A stretch of 64,000 nucleotides of DNA from Gracilimonas halophila (GCF_042684365.1 NZ_JBHULI010000002.1:124001-188000), one strand, 5' to 3'; numbered from the stretch's first letter, positions 17,313 through 26,945 are shown. Notes: a model not told the origin generated them from the sequence alone. Translations and numbers: made by a program.

Positions 17313-18398
17313 TTATAAAAACGTTTTCAGCTCCTCTTTTGATTGAAGCTCTTGGACAATTTCTTTCACATTTTGTGCCTTATCCAGTTTACAAACTAAA
17401 ATAGCTTCTTCCGTTTCCACTACCGCAATCCCATCCACTCCCACAATTGAGATCATTTTACCGCTTTTAGAGAGTACATAATTCTTAGATGATTCGCTGA
17501 ATGAAGCATGATCTGCATTTACAACATTTCCATTTAGATCTTTCTCACCCAAATCGTACGCCGCTGTCCAGCTACCCACATCGTTCCACCCAAATTCTCC
17601 GGGTACAACAAATACATTTTCTGAATGCTCCATAATGCCATAATCGATAGAAACAGATTCACATGAGTGATAAAAAGAATCGACCGCTTTTTTATGATCC
17701 TTTGTGAAAAGATACTCCGAACTCTCTTTGACCTGGTCGTACATTTTTGGAAGATGTTTTTTGAATTCGTTGAGAATGGTCTTTGCCGCCCATATAAACA
17801 TCCCACTATTCCAGAAATAATTACCCGCCTGCAAAAACTTTTCAGCTGTTTCCTTATCCGGTTTTTCCTTAAATGCTCTTACGGGGTGAACGGTATATCC
17901 TGCTAATTCTTCTTCAACAGTGTTATCCCCGTGAATGTACCCATATCCTGTCTCAGGCCGGTCAGGTTGAATACCGATCGTTACCAGGTTTTCTCCGGAC
18001 TCGGCCTTCTCTATTGCTGACTTCAAATATTGATTAAAAGCGTCCGGATCTTCAATATGATGATCTGCGGGTAAGACCACCATAACGGCTTCCGGGTCTT
18101 TTTTATATAGCATTTCTGCAGCAATGGCTACACAAGGGGCGGTATTCTTGGCCACCACTTCACCTACAATATTATCATTGGGGACAGAAGGGAGTTGATC
18201 CTTTACAAGATCCACATAATTATCGTTGGTCACCACCATGATCCGTTCCTGGGGAATAAGGGTTTTGATCCTTTCAGCCGTATTTTGAATCATGGTTTTA
18301 TCTCCAAAAAGTGATAAAAACTGTTTTGGAAGTTTCTTTGTGCTTTTAGGCCAAAAGCGAGTACCTGCTCCCCCGGCCATAATTACTGCATAAACCAT
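17313..18398 (-). CDS. manC: Mannose-1-phosphate guanylyltransferase
   Basis: A 361-residue nucleotidyltransferase that makes GDP-mannose from mannose-1-phosphate and GTP, for surface polysaccharides and glycosylation. The activation motif is MAGGAGTRFWPKSTKKLPKQ at the N-terminus; VVLPADHHI, the sugar-binding FKEKPD and GMFIWA, and the late GEFGWNDVGSW segment follow. The length shows a stand-alone pyrophosphorylase without the C-terminal phosphomannose isomerase domain of bifunctional forms. The divergence region to the PhoR-like gene is only 38 bp, both genes pointing left, so read-through from the two-component operon is possible. Confidence 0.93.
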   Translation of the reverse strand: MVYAVIMAGGAGTRFWPKSTKKLPKQFLSLFGDKTMIQNTAERIKTLIPQERIMVVTNDNYVDLVKDQLPSVPNDNIVGEVVAKNTAPCVAIAAEMLYKKDPEAVMVVLPADHHIEDPDAFNQYLKSAIEKAESGENLVTIGIQPDRPETGYGYIHGDNTVEEELAGYTVHPVRAFKEKPDKETAEKFLQAGNYFWNSGMFIWAAKTILNEFKKHLPKMYDQVKESSEYLFTKDHKKAVDSFYHSCESVSIDYGIMEHSENVFVVPGEFGWNDVGSWTAAYDLGEKDLNGNVVNADHASFSESSKNYVLSKSGKMISIVGVDGIAVVETEEAILVCKLDKAQNVKEIVQELQSKEELKTFL

Positions 18399-18436
18399 CT
18401 GTCAGTGTTAACTTAATGTTCAGCGGAAAGGTACAA

Positions 18437-19531
18437 CTAATCTGACAGAACGTGAACATTATCAGCACGGTGTAAGCTGATCGTAAATGTCGATCCTTTA
18501 TTAGGCTCACTTTCGATATTAAATTTCTCTCCGTGGGCTTCCATTATATGCTTCACGATAGCCAGTCCTAATCCTGTACCTCCACGTTCTCTTGATCGGG
18601 ATTTATCAACTCTAAAAAAACGCTCCGTCACCCGTGGGATATCCTTTTCATCAATACCAATACCGGTGTCTTTCACTGAAACAAAAACCCGTTCCTTCTC
18701 TTTTGGTTTAGTAAAAACCGTTACCTCAACTTTCCCCCTGGGCATATTATACTTAATGCCGTTTTCTATCAAGTTGATAAGAACCTGTTTAACCTGATTC
18801 TTATCAACCTTAACCTGAATATTCTTGTCAAAATCATTTACGATAAGCTGAATATTCTCTTTTTCTGCTTTATAATTAAGGCTTTCGATAATATCATTTA
18901 ACACTTCATATAAATAGATCTCTTCGATCTCAGATTTAAGCTCCCCGGTTTCCAGTTTAGAGATCTCCATAAGGTCTTTGGTAAGATAGATAAGCCGGTT
19001 AACATTCCGCATGGCTTTCTTTAGGAAATCCCGGTTAACCTCTTCATCTTCAAGAGCTCCATTCAATAAAGTTTCTATAAAACCCTGAATAGCAAAGATC
19101 GGTGTTTTAAGTTCATGAGAAATATCTCCGATAAATTCTTTCCGATAATTCTCAATGCGATTCAGCCTTTGTATCTCACGCTCAATGGTACGACTAGATT
19201 TAACTCCCTGTTTAACCAGATAGTCTACCTCATCGTGATGATCGGAAGTAACATCCTCATATTCCATGAACCGTTTGCGAGCAATGTTTTTAAAGAGCTG
19301 TTCTATGGTTTTAAGACGCTTGTATGAGTTGTAGTATGTAACAGCGTAAGTAACCAAAAAGAAGAGGGCAGCCATTAAAACACTTAAGGATCCGGCATCC
19401 TCCGGCGTGAAATTATAACCCTGCCACAATACAAGAAATAAGATACCGGCACACAACACTGATGCGGTCAAGCCTATTCTTAGACCAAACCTATAAATAC
19501 CTTTCTGCTTTTTACGCTTGTGTTTGCTCAT
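18437..19531 (-). CDS. PhoR-like sensor histidine kinase
   Basis: A 364-residue membrane kinase. Two N-terminal helices (IGLTASVLCAGILFLVLW and LSVLMAALFFLVTYAVTYY) enclose only a short loop, so no large periplasmic sensor is present. The dimerisation domain holds the phospho-His in DISHELKTPIFAIQGF (about residue 140), and the ATPase domain has LIENGIKYN, DTGIGIDEKD and GGTGLGLAIVKH. No PAS domain is seen between membrane and HisKA. It overlaps the response regulator by 4 bp and is surely its partner. Phosphate sensing is inferred only from similarity to PhoR. Confidence 0.9.
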   Translation of the reverse strand: MSKHKRKKQKGIYRFGLRIGLTASVLCAGILFLVLWQGYNFTPEDAGSLSVLMAALFFLVTYAVTYYNSYKRLKTIEQLFKNIARKRFMEYEDVTSDHHDEVDYLVKQGVKSSRTIEREIQRLNRIENYRKEFIGDISHELKTPIFAIQGFIETLLNGALEDEEVNRDFLKKAMRNVNRLIYLTKDLMEISKLETGELKSEIEEIYLYEVLNDIIESLNYKAEKENIQLIVNDFDKNIQVKVDKNQVKQVLINLIENGIKYNMPRGKVEVTVFTKPKEKERVFVSVKDTGIGIDEKDIPRVTERFFRVDKSRSRERGGTGLGLAIVKHIMEAHGEKFNIESEPNKGSTFTISLHRADNVHVLSD

Positions 19532-20205
19532 TCCTTAAATCGGTAGCCTACTCCTTTCACTGTTTCAATGTAGTGATCCCCTAATTTCTCTCTGATCTTT
19601 CTAACATGTACATCTACCGTACGATCTACTACATAGATGTTATCTCCCCAGACCTTATTAAGTAGTGTTTGACGATCCCTCACTTTTCCTCTGCGACTGG
19701 CTAAATAATACAACAACTCAAATTCTTTGCGTGGCAGTTGAAATTCTTCTTCACCGCGTGTTACAATGTATCGGTCTTTGTCGATGGAAAGGTCATGAAC
19801 ATCAAGTCTGTTGACTTCTTCTTCGGTCTCATCAAAACGACGCATTACGGCTTTTATACGGGAGATCAGTTTGGTAGTGCTGATCGGCTTGGTGATATAA
19901 TCATCACCACCTTTATTCAACCCCTCTACTTCGGTTTTCTCATCGCTTCTTGCCGTTAAAAATATAATGGGAATTGATTTAAGATCATTGTCAGCACGCA
20001 TTTTTTCTACCGCTTCCATCCCATCCATCTTGGGCATCATGATATCCATGAGCACCAGATCCGGTTTATGCTCTTTTGCTATTTTAATTCCCTCTTCGCC
20101 ATTCTCTGCTTTTAGAACATCAAAGTTTTCTTTCTTGAGATTATATTCGATCAGGTCAAGCAGGTCTTTTTCATCATCAACTACGAGTATCGTTTTATTA
20201 GCCAC
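19528..20205 (-). CDS. OmpR/PhoB-family response regulator
   Basis: A 225-residue two-domain regulator. The receiver domain has the acidic pocket (VVDDEKD), the phospho-acceptor Asp in LVLMDIMMPKMDG (about residue 52) and the switch Lys in YITKPIS. The C-terminal winged-helix domain has FELLYYLASRRGKVRDRQTLLNKVWG and ends DVHVRKIREKLGDHYIETVKGVGYRF, typical of PhoB/OmpR. It is the first gene of a two-gene operon with the kinase, overlapping by 4 bp. Confidence 0.94.
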   Translation of the reverse strand: MANKTILVVDDEKDLLDLIEYNLKKENFDVLKAENGEEGIKIAKEHKPDLVLMDIMMPKMDGMEAVEKMRADNDLKSIPIIFLTARSDEKTEVEGLNKGGDDYITKPISTTKLISRIKAVMRRFDETEEEVNRLDVHDLSIDKDRYIVTRGEEEFQLPRKEFELLYYLASRRGKVRDRQTLLNKVWGDNIYVVDRTVDVHVRKIREKLGDHYIETVKGVGYRFKE

Positions 20206-20387
20206 GGGATTGGGGGTTTTATGATGGTTTCCAATTATACAATGGTACTAATGTACTGTATTAATAGAAAATGTATCGTCATTAAGAAATTGTTACGGGA
20301 TCACAGGTTTGAGGGACTCCACAGATTTTATTTTCACAAAATGAAAACGAATTAATCCTATAGTCCTTCCATCCCGAAAATCTGTGA

Positions 20388-21013
20388 TCAACTGAGTAAA
20401 TACCCAACACCGGCTGGCTGCCGCAGCAACCAACCCGTTAAGCTATAGCGGGGAACATGCGTGGTTAATACCTCATGCTCAATGAGCTCACTTTTAAAAA
20501 CCAACAATCGTTTTGCTTTCGGCTCTACATTAATTTCTTGACCGTCTTTATATATAACTAACTCTCCACCATCCCCTTTTTCCAGTTATTATTGAGATAA
20601 ATGAGGACAGTTATCTGCCGGTTTGTTCGCTCGCTGAACTGATCCAGATGCCTGTGGTAAAAAGACCCTGCAGGATATTTAGCAATATGAAATTCGGAAC
20701 CGGATAAACTCAAATAACAATACCGTTTCAGGTTTTGTGTAAGCTCATCCATCAAACCAAAAAAAGGAGCCAGTTTTGTATCCCGGCTTTCATCGAGCCA
20801 GTAAATAAAATCTCCGCGAATTTCTGCCTTAACCTGGAAATCCTGCTGACTTCCAATACCCGCCTTTTTCAACTTATCTGATTCCTCCATTTCATGAAAG
20901 AAATTCATGATATTTCCATACAGCTCATCACTGATAAAATCATCCACGATCACATAATCATCTTCGGCAAGGCGATCCATCCATGACAACCATTGTTCTT
21001 CAGAGTAGCGCAT
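20388..21013 (-). pseudogene. 2OG-Fe(II) oxygenase (prolyl-4-hydroxylase-like), interrupted by a -1 frameshift
   Basis: The start-proximal frame (20558-21013, 151 residues) has the first iron ligands in YHRHLDQF (HxD) and reads into a premature stop after NNNWKKGMVES. Shifting -1 at the four-G run (20573-20576, minus strand) restores GDGGELVIYKDGQEI and continues 60 residues to a stop at 20388, supplying the distal iron ligand His in LIEHEV and the 2-oxoglutarate Arg in PRYSLTGW. The whole would be 208 residues, normal for the SM-20/PhyH-like P4H family. Without the shift the enzyme lacks an iron ligand and must be inactive. A single missing G (error or mutation) or slippage at A AAG GGG would explain it. 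Confidence 0.85.
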
Positions 21014-21057
21014 TGGATATATAATTAGATAAGTTGTTGGTTTCTCTTGCGTCTATT

Positions 21058-21065
21058 CAAAGATA
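21058..21065 (-). promoter_or_regulatory. -7 promoter element before the 2OG oxygenase gene
   Basis: TATCTTTG on the minus strand, a perfect TANNTTTG match 44 bases before the ATG. No convincing -33 element was found at the expected distance. Confidence 0.45.
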
Positions 21066-21234
21066 CTCTGTTTTTAAAAAGGAATGAATATTTTACATAA
21101 ACTATTTTAGAGGTCAATATTCTCCTTAAATACAATAACGCCCTTCTCTATATGGCTTGGTGCTTAATAGCAAAATAATATACACTCTTATGAAAAACTC
21201 TTTCTTTTCATTGGGCTAACGTACATATTCCACC

Positions 21235-22926
21235 ATGAAATTTTTTACTTCACAGATCAGCTATTTCGTTTCTAACCGGAATACCAAAACGAACATCAAG
21301 CGACTTATTCGCTTTGTATTAATATTGTTCGCCATGATCATTGTTTATGGTGTCCTGTTTCATGAGATCATGGAATATGAAGGCCAAAAGCATTCCTGGG
21401 TTACGGGCTTTTATTGGACATTAACCACCATGACTACCCTCGGTTTTGGTGACATTACCTTTACTTCTGATATCGGTCGCGTTTTTTCAGTTTTTGTTTT
21501 GGTAACCGGTGTTATCTCTTTGCTTATAATGCTCCCATTCACCTTTATTGAATTCTTTTATGCACCATGGATGGAAGCTCAACACCGAGCGCGAGCCCCT
21601 CGTGAACTGCCTCCTAATACTAAGGATCATATCATCATTACCAGTTTTGATGCGATAACAAGATCCCTAATTCAAAAACTTGACCAGTATGGGCATCACT
21701 ATGTTTTATTGGTTAATGAACTGGAGCAAGCCCTTGAGCTTTATGACCAGGGCTACAAAGTAATGCTTGGAGAGCCTGATGATCCGGAGACCTACCGAAA
21801 AATATGTGTTGAACAAGCAGCGTTGGTCTTTACCGGTGGTACAGATATGTTTAATTCTAATGTAGCCCATACTATACGTGAATTTTCTACCGACGTAAAG
21901 ATCATCTCCACGGCTAACTCCTATGATTCAATGGACATTTTGAAATTAGCGGGAAGTGATCATGTTCTGCATATGGGGAATATTTTAGGCCGGGCTTTAT
22001 CGCGAAGAACATTGGGGCAGGATGCCCGGGTACATACCGTAGGAAGGTTTGGAAAATTAGTGATCGCAGAAGCAACCACGTATGCTACTCCGCTTGTTGG
22101 GAAAACATTAAAAGAAAGTCGTATTCGTGAAGACCTTGGAATTAATGTTGTTGGGGTTTGGGAACGAGGAAACTTCAAAAGTGCCCATCCCGAAGTTGAA
22201 ATTCATAACCATAGTGTTTTAGTACTTGCAGGTACTGTAGAACAACTCAGAAAATATGATGAATTGTTTGGTATCTATGGTGTAAGCGATGAGCCGGTTG
22301 TTATTATTGGGGCAGGAAGAGTAGGCCGGGCTACAGCACTTCATCTTCATAGACGAAACATAAATTATAAGATTATTGATAAGAACCCGGACCGGATTAA
22401 AGATTCCAAACATTTTATTTTGGGTGATGCCGCTGATCTTGATACTCTGAAGAAAGCGGGTATTGAAGACGCTCCAAATGTTATTATCACAACGAATCAG
22501 GATGATGTAAACATTTATCTCACCATTTACTGTCGAAGTTTACGACCAAATATTCATATTGTAGCCCGGTCAACCTTAGAGCGAAATGTAAATACCCTTC
22601 ACCGTGCCGGAGCCGATTTTGTAATGAGTTATGCCTCTATGGGAGCTAATGCTGTTTTTAATATTTATGAGGAAAATGATATTGTTATGATAGCTCAGGG
22701 ACTCAATGTATTTAGTCTGGACACCCCTAAAAAGCTTGTTGGAAAGTCTTTAGTTCAATCTGATATCCGAAATAAGACCGGATGTAATGTAATTGCCTAT
22801 CAGGTTAATGATGAGCAAGATATTAACCCGGATCCCAATAAGCCTATTCCTGAAAACAGTGAGATCATATTGATCGGACAATCAGAAGACGAACAACGGT
22901 TTATCGATTATTATAAGTCAGACTGA
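21235..22926 (+). CDS. Potassium channel with two RCK (TrkA-N/TrkA-C) modules
   Basis: A 563-residue ion channel subunit. Two helices (LIRFVLILFAMIIVYGVLF and FSVFVLVTGVISLLIMLPF) flank a pore loop with the selectivity filter TTLGFGD (about residues 75-81; GFG in place of GYG, as in several prokaryotic RCK channels). Then come RCK-N1 (DHIIITSFDAITRSLIQKL), RCK-C1, RCK-N2 (PVVIIGAGRVGRATALHLH, an intact GxGxxG nucleotide-binding motif) and RCK-C2 ending at residue 560. Having two complete RCK modules on one chain resembles the GsuK/BK-type gating ring, which would need only four subunits. Its 3' end overlaps cstA on the other strand by 16 bp. Confidence 0.9.
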   Translation: MKFFTSQISYFVSNRNTKTNIKRLIRFVLILFAMIIVYGVLFHEIMEYEGQKHSWVTGFYWTLTTMTTLGFGDITFTSDIGRVFSVFVLVTGVISLLIMLPFTFIEFFYAPWMEAQHRARAPRELPPNTKDHIIITSFDAITRSLIQKLDQYGHHYVLLVNELEQALELYDQGYKVMLGEPDDPETYRKICVEQAALVFTGGTDMFNSNVAHTIREFSTDVKIISTANSYDSMDILKLAGSDHVLHMGNILGRALSRRTLGQDARVHTVGRFGKLVIAEATTYATPLVGKTLKESRIREDLGINVVGVWERGNFKSAHPEVEIHNHSVLVLAGTVEQLRKYDELFGIYGVSDEPVVIIGAGRVGRATALHLHRRNINYKIIDKNPDRIKDSKHFILGDAADLDTLKKAGIEDAPNVIITTNQDDVNIYLTIYCRSLRPNIHIVARSTLERNVNTLHRAGADFVMSYASMGANAVFNIYEENDIVMIAQGLNVFSLDTPKKLVGKSLVQSDIRNKTGCNVIAYQVNDEQDINPDPNKPIPENSEIILIGQSEDEQRFIDYYKSD

Positions 22927-24644
22927 TCCTTTTCTTTTCTCATAAGCGATACGGCTTCCAAAATGATCCAGATGGTGAATCCCAGGATGATCGCCCCAAA
23001 TACAAAAAGGAGCATATTCTTATCATTTGTTCCCCATCCCGACCAGTCGAAGACGACTTGCTCCACCATAGCCCACAGCGTCATGATCATTAAAAATACC
23101 ATTGGAATTAGCGTATAGATAATAGAACGACCTTGACGCCTCAGCCAAATGGTAACAAGCAATAAACTGATTCCCGCCAACAGCTGATTGGATGTTCCAA
23201 ACAAAGGCCAGAGTAAATAGCCTCCGGAACCTAATCCGCGAGGGCCTTCAGGTAATAATACTAAAGCCGCACTTGCTCCCACAGCGATCAATGTTGAAGT
23301 ATGAACCTTGGTCAGCGGCTTGATCTTATATTCTTCCCCAAGTTCATTGAGGATATAACGCATTAAACGAACGGATGTATCAAGCGTAGTTGCTGCAAAG
23401 CTGATCACGATGACTGCAATGATGGTTTTTGCCGCCTCCAGAGGAATGAGCAATGCTGTTGCGAGCTGAGCTGCTCCTTCTACAAAAATGTTTAATCCTA
23501 CGGCACCCGCCTCAGAAAAGGAATGATACACATCCATGAATTCTCCTGAAGTATTGAAATAAGTAACAACGGCTACGATCGTGATCAATGCCAATGAACC
23601 CTCCCCGATTGCACCCAAATACCCTACAAAACGAGCATCCGTTTCTTTATCCAACTGCTTGGCAGTGGTTCCGGACGAGACCAATCCATGAAAACCTGAA
23701 ATAGCTCCGCATGCAATGGTGATGAAAAGCAGCGGAAACCAGCTTACATCCGTTGCTTCCACATTGGTAGTCGGGGCAGTGATCTCCGGATTGCTTATGA
23801 ACAATCCCAGGTATAAAATTCCTAAGCCCAGTACCAGCTGGTAGGCATTTATTAGATCTCTGGGCTGAAGTAATTTCCAAACAGGAAGAGTAGAGGCGAA
23901 ATATACATAGATCATTAATACAGCGATCCAAACAAAGAATGCCATCTCAATCCCTGTTAAACCAAACAAGACTATATTCTCTGCTCCGCCAAAGTACTGG
24001 ACCAGATCAATTTGAAGAACGGGAACATAACTGGCAATAATGGCAGTGAAGTACATCACAAAAAGAACAATGATGGAAGGAACCACCATATTCCCGGTCT
24101 TTTTATAGGCACGCACCCCGATCCAGATAGCCAAAGGTATTTGAATAAAGATGGAAAGTACCGTAGCCGGGAAGTTGATAAAGAGATTGGAGATCACCCA
24201 AGCAAAAACGGCATTCACCATTAAAACGAGGATCAATATGATAAACAGGAAAAGCAGTTTGGCCCGATGGCCTACTAATTTATTGGCAAGAATTCCCACC
24301 GACTGTCCTTTATGCCGAACCGATAAAACCATGGTTCCAAAATCATGAACTCCCGCGGCAAATATTGTTCCGAGAACAACCCATAACATCGCCGGCAACC
24401 AGCCCCAGTACACGGCTATGGCCGGACCCACAATAGGAGCAGCTCCTGCTATGGAAGTGAAGTGATGTCCCAGCAGCACAAATTTATTCGCCGGAACATA
24501 ATCCACATCATCCTTGAGCTCATGGGCCGGGGTCATGTAATCAGGATTCAGCTGATAGATCTTTTCAGCAAGGAATTTGGAGTAATATCGGTATCCAACA
24601 AAGAAAAGAAACAGTGAAAGTGCTGCGACCCAACTTGCTTGCAT
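22911..24644 (-). CDS. cstA: Carbon starvation protein CstA-type peptide/pyruvate transporter
   Basis: A 577-residue membrane protein with about 15 hydrophobic helices. Family landmarks are HELKDDVDYVPANKFVLLGHHFTSIAGAAPIVGPAIA near the N-terminus (quoted in parts: VPANKFVLLGHHF, AGAAPIVGPA), RHKGQSVG, and GFHGLVSSGTTAKQL mid-protein. CstA was described as starvation-induced peptide uptake in E. coli; related proteins move pyruvate. The protein is somewhat shorter than the 700-residue E. coli CstA, matching the compact form common in this phylum. It converges on the K+ channel gene with overlapping ends. Confidence 0.92.
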   Translation of the reverse strand: MQASWVAALSLFLFFVGYRYYSKFLAEKIYQLNPDYMTPAHELKDDVDYVPANKFVLLGHHFTSIAGAAPIVGPAIAVYWGWLPAMLWVVLGTIFAAGVHDFGTMVLSVRHKGQSVGILANKLVGHRAKLLFLFIILILVLMVNAVFAWVISNLFINFPATVLSIFIQIPLAIWIGVRAYKKTGNMVVPSIIVLFVMYFTAIIASYVPVLQIDLVQYFGGAENIVLFGLTGIEMAFFVWIAVLMIYVYFASTLPVWKLLQPRDLINAYQLVLGLGILYLGLFISNPEITAPTTNVEATDVSWFPLLFITIACGAISGFHGLVSSGTTAKQLDKETDARFVGYLGAIGEGSLALITIVAVVTYFNTSGEFMDVYHSFSEAGAVGLNIFVEGAAQLATALLIPLEAAKTIIAVIVISFAATTLDTSVRLMRYILNELGEEYKIKPLTKVHTSTLIAVGASAALVLLPEGPRGLGSGGYLLWPLFGTSNQLLAGISLLLVTIWLRRQGRSIIYTLIPMVFLMIMTLWAMVEQVVFDWSGWGTNDKNMLLFVFGAIILGFTIWIILEAVSLMRKEKDQSDL

Positions 24645-24830
24645 AAATTTATTCCGGATTAATTTTTATGAGCTCCAATTAACTGCGCTTTAATTACTAT
24701 TTTTCACTTTGTGATGCAAGCTGCTTGTTCTGCACTAACACTAAAATAAGATTGGTTATTCTAAAAGCAATTGAGCCTTATACTATACTTCGACCTCCCA
24801 AACCTCAAACCACCAAAACCATATCGGGTC

Positions 24831-24849
24831 AGCGACCCGATGTACTAGT
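24831..24849. repeat. Small palindrome before the DUF3820 gene
   Basis: ATCGGGTC and GACCCGAT form an 8-bp perfect hairpin with a 3-base loop (about 24823-24841) just upstream of the ATG at 24850. It may be an operator, an attenuator or part of an intergenic repeat; nothing in the sequence decides. Confidence 0.35.
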
Positions 24850-25083
24850 ATGCACGATCCCAACTTCCTTATAAAACTGGTACAAGCCAAAATGCCCTTT
24901 GGCCAATATAAAGATCGCTACATCACCGGTTTGCCCGTCCATTATCTGGAGTGGTTTTCGAGACAAGGTTGGCCAAATGGGCAGCTAGGGCAATATTTAG
25001 CCACTATGTTTGAGATCAAGACCAACGGGCTGGATGATATTTTGAAACCTATCATCCGGAAGCACAGAAATTCGCGTTATTGA
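24850..25083 (+). CDS. DUF3820 family small protein
   Basis: A 77-residue protein (KMPFGQYKDRYITGLPVHYLEWFSRQGWP...). The MPFGKYKG...LPxxYLxWF pattern is the DUF3820 signature, also found as a small domain beside exonucleases. Function is unknown; a nucleic-acid link is inferred only from those fusions. It stands alone, transcribed rightward against the neighbours. Confidence 0.8.
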   Translation: MHDPNFLIKLVQAKMPFGQYKDRYITGLPVHYLEWFSRQGWPNGQLGQYLATMFEIKTNGLDDILKPIIRKHRNSRY

Positions 25084-25322
25084 GTGAGAATAGAACGACA
25101 TGACGCTGATCGGGAGACGGGCGATAATTTAATTTTATAAAACCCAAGACAATTCGGGCGAATTATAGTTGAATTAGTCATCATCTAATCAAAAAACTCG
25201 GTATCCCAATCTTTGGATTTTGCAGAATAACAGCTTAAAGAGAGAAAAATAATTTATGAGCTATAAATATTTCCAACTACGTATATGAGTATGAACAATA
25301 ATTATAAATAAATCACAATATT

Positions 25323-25739
25323 ATGTTCACTTTAAAAAATAGATTTATTTCGGGCTTACTTATCCTGTGCTTTATGTTGAGTTTCAATTCTTGTAAAAAA
25401 GATTCCGGTGGTCCTTCTTTAGACGGTGACTTGAGATACCTTGTAGAGGGAAATGAAGGTGAATCAGTGTTTCTTTCTTTCAATGCTTATACCGAGAATG
25501 AAATTAATTTTGAAACTATTGGCACTGTTACTATTAACTCTTCAGGATCTGCTGAGGGAGACCTTGAAGATGGAAACTATTCCGGATATCAGCTTCAGGC
25601 TTCTTCATTCGGGGGAGATAATCCCTCAATAACGCTGAAATTGTTAAGTGATGGAGATGTTCTCGGGGAAATTGATGAACCTAACAATGATGGAATCTAT
25701 ATTGTTGAAGTCGGTGAAATACCTGAATTTGATTTTTGA
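25323..25739 (+). CDS. Predicted lipoprotein of unknown function
   Basis: A 138-residue protein with a lipoprotein signal peptide: charged start, hydrophobic ISGLLILCFMLSF and a lipobox-like NSC (cysteine at about residue 24) followed by KKDSGG. The mature part is acidic, beta-rich and without recognisable motifs (EINFETIGTVTINSSGSAEGD, short strands). Likely anchored in the periplasmic or outer membrane leaflet. It is flanked by a hairpin terminator, so it is a single-gene unit. Confidence 0.65.
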   Translation: MFTLKNRFISGLLILCFMLSFNSCKKDSGGPSLDGDLRYLVEGNEGESVFLSFNAYTENEINFETIGTVTINSSGSAEGDLEDGNYSGYQLQASSFGGDNPSITLKLLSDGDVLGEIDEPNNDGIYIVEVGEIPEFDF

Positions 25740-25763
25740 TATTGATTTGATATGAGTATTCGG

Positions 25764-25798
25764 AGAAGAGATCGTTTATTGATCTCTTCTTTGAAAAT
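25764..25798 (+). terminator. Hairpin terminator after the small lipoprotein gene
   Basis: AGAAGAGATC (25764-25773) and GATCTCTTCT (25781-25790) form a perfect 10-bp stem with a 7-base loop; the following bases TTGAAAATTTTG are T/A-rich. It lies 24 bases after the stop. Confidence 0.7.
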
Positions 25799-25847
25799 TT
25801 TGTAAACACGATAGAGTGGTAAAGTGGATTGTCGTTTATCTGTTTGT

Positions 25848-26945
25848 TCAAAAAACCCGGGTTCCCAGTCGCTTGGGTTCAGCTGTTGATGTCGAATCTA
25901 TTTCAAAGTTGATGATCCCTAAAACCAAACCATCGTTAGTTATCACATCTACTTTCCACTCACCTTCCATCATTTTGTTTTTTACCGTATAACCCCGGTA
26001 ACCTCCTTCACGACCTCCGGTTATTTCAAATCCAATTTCATCAATTATCTCCCATTGATTGGTATGTGGACTATACCATTTCCACCGATGTAATACCGAT
26101 TTACTGAGTTTTGAAGGAGCAAATATACTTGTAAAAACATATACATCAGAACCCGGTTCATATGAAAATTCATGACGGTTATCTCTCCACATTTTATACC
26201 AGGGATTTTGCTCGTAGGTCACAAAATATTCATCTCTTTCTACGTTTTTTTCAACGTTATGAGCTACAAGTCCTGATTCCATCGCCAGTGGAACGGGTGG
26301 AATAAGATTAAAAAAGTAAAAGGTATTGATCAGAAAATAGATCCCAAGAATCAAACTTAACATTTTACCTAAACTGATCTCCTTTTGAGTGGAAGGGCTG
26401 GAGTTATATATAAAAATGATGAGAGCCAGTGTTATCCCCAAACTTATAGTTCCTGAAAGCATGAAAAGAAACGTGTTCATACTATTTACGATCATGGGAA
26501 TAAAAAAGGTGAAGAAGGTAAAATTCACAAAAAAATATGCACTGAACTGCAGGTATTTATTGGAGATCCTTTTTTTAAGCAACTCATTGGCGAACAGCAA
26601 TACCAACAGAATTATGAAAAAGCTGATGGTTTTAGAAAAGGAAACACTTCGTGAAAAATAGATGACATACGCACTGCATAAACCCCCAAGAAAAAACTGA
26701 ATAGCTAAAGGCAGATAATCTTCATACTTCTCAAAGAACGTACCCTTCCATTTATCATCACCTGAAAGATTGAACAAATACAAACAAACTGTGAGTGAGG
26801 TGAGGTAGCTACATAAAATGATCTGGTCATAAAGGCGATCGATGCGGCCCAGGGTAAGTGAATCCCACAAGAAGCCCATCATAAAAAATACTACCGGCAA
26901 ATATCGCTGTTTTGCCCTTACATAAGCCTGAAATCTTTTAAACAT
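25848..26945 (-). CDS. Membrane protein with C-terminal DUF2914 domain
   Basis: A 365-residue protein. About seven hydrophobic helices fill residues 15-215 (for example LPVVFFMMGFLWDSLTLG, FFIILLVLLFANELLKK and MLSLILGIYFLINTFYFFNLI). The remaining 140 residues form a DUF2914 domain recognisable by SKSVLHRWKWYSPHTNQWE, GGREGGYRGYTVK and GEWKVDVITNDG. This soluble domain probably sits in the periplasm. Its role is unknown. A perfect TANNTTTG element lies 30 bases upstream of the ATG. Confidence 0.82.
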   Translation of the reverse strand: MFKRFQAYVRAKQRYLPVVFFMMGFLWDSLTLGRIDRLYDQIILCSYLTSLTVCLYLFNLSGDDKWKGTFFEKYEDYLPLAIQFFLGGLCSAYVIYFSRSVSFSKTISFFIILLVLLFANELLKKRISNKYLQFSAYFFVNFTFFTFFIPMIVNSMNTFLFMLSGTISLGITLALIIFIYNSSPSTQKEISLGKMLSLILGIYFLINTFYFFNLIPPVPLAMESGLVAHNVEKNVERDEYFVTYEQNPWYKMWRDNRHEFSYEPGSDVYVFTSIFAPSKLSKSVLHRWKWYSPHTNQWEIIDEIGFEITGGREGGYRGYTVKNKMMEGEWKVDVITNDGLVLGIINFEIDSTSTAEPKRLGTRVF

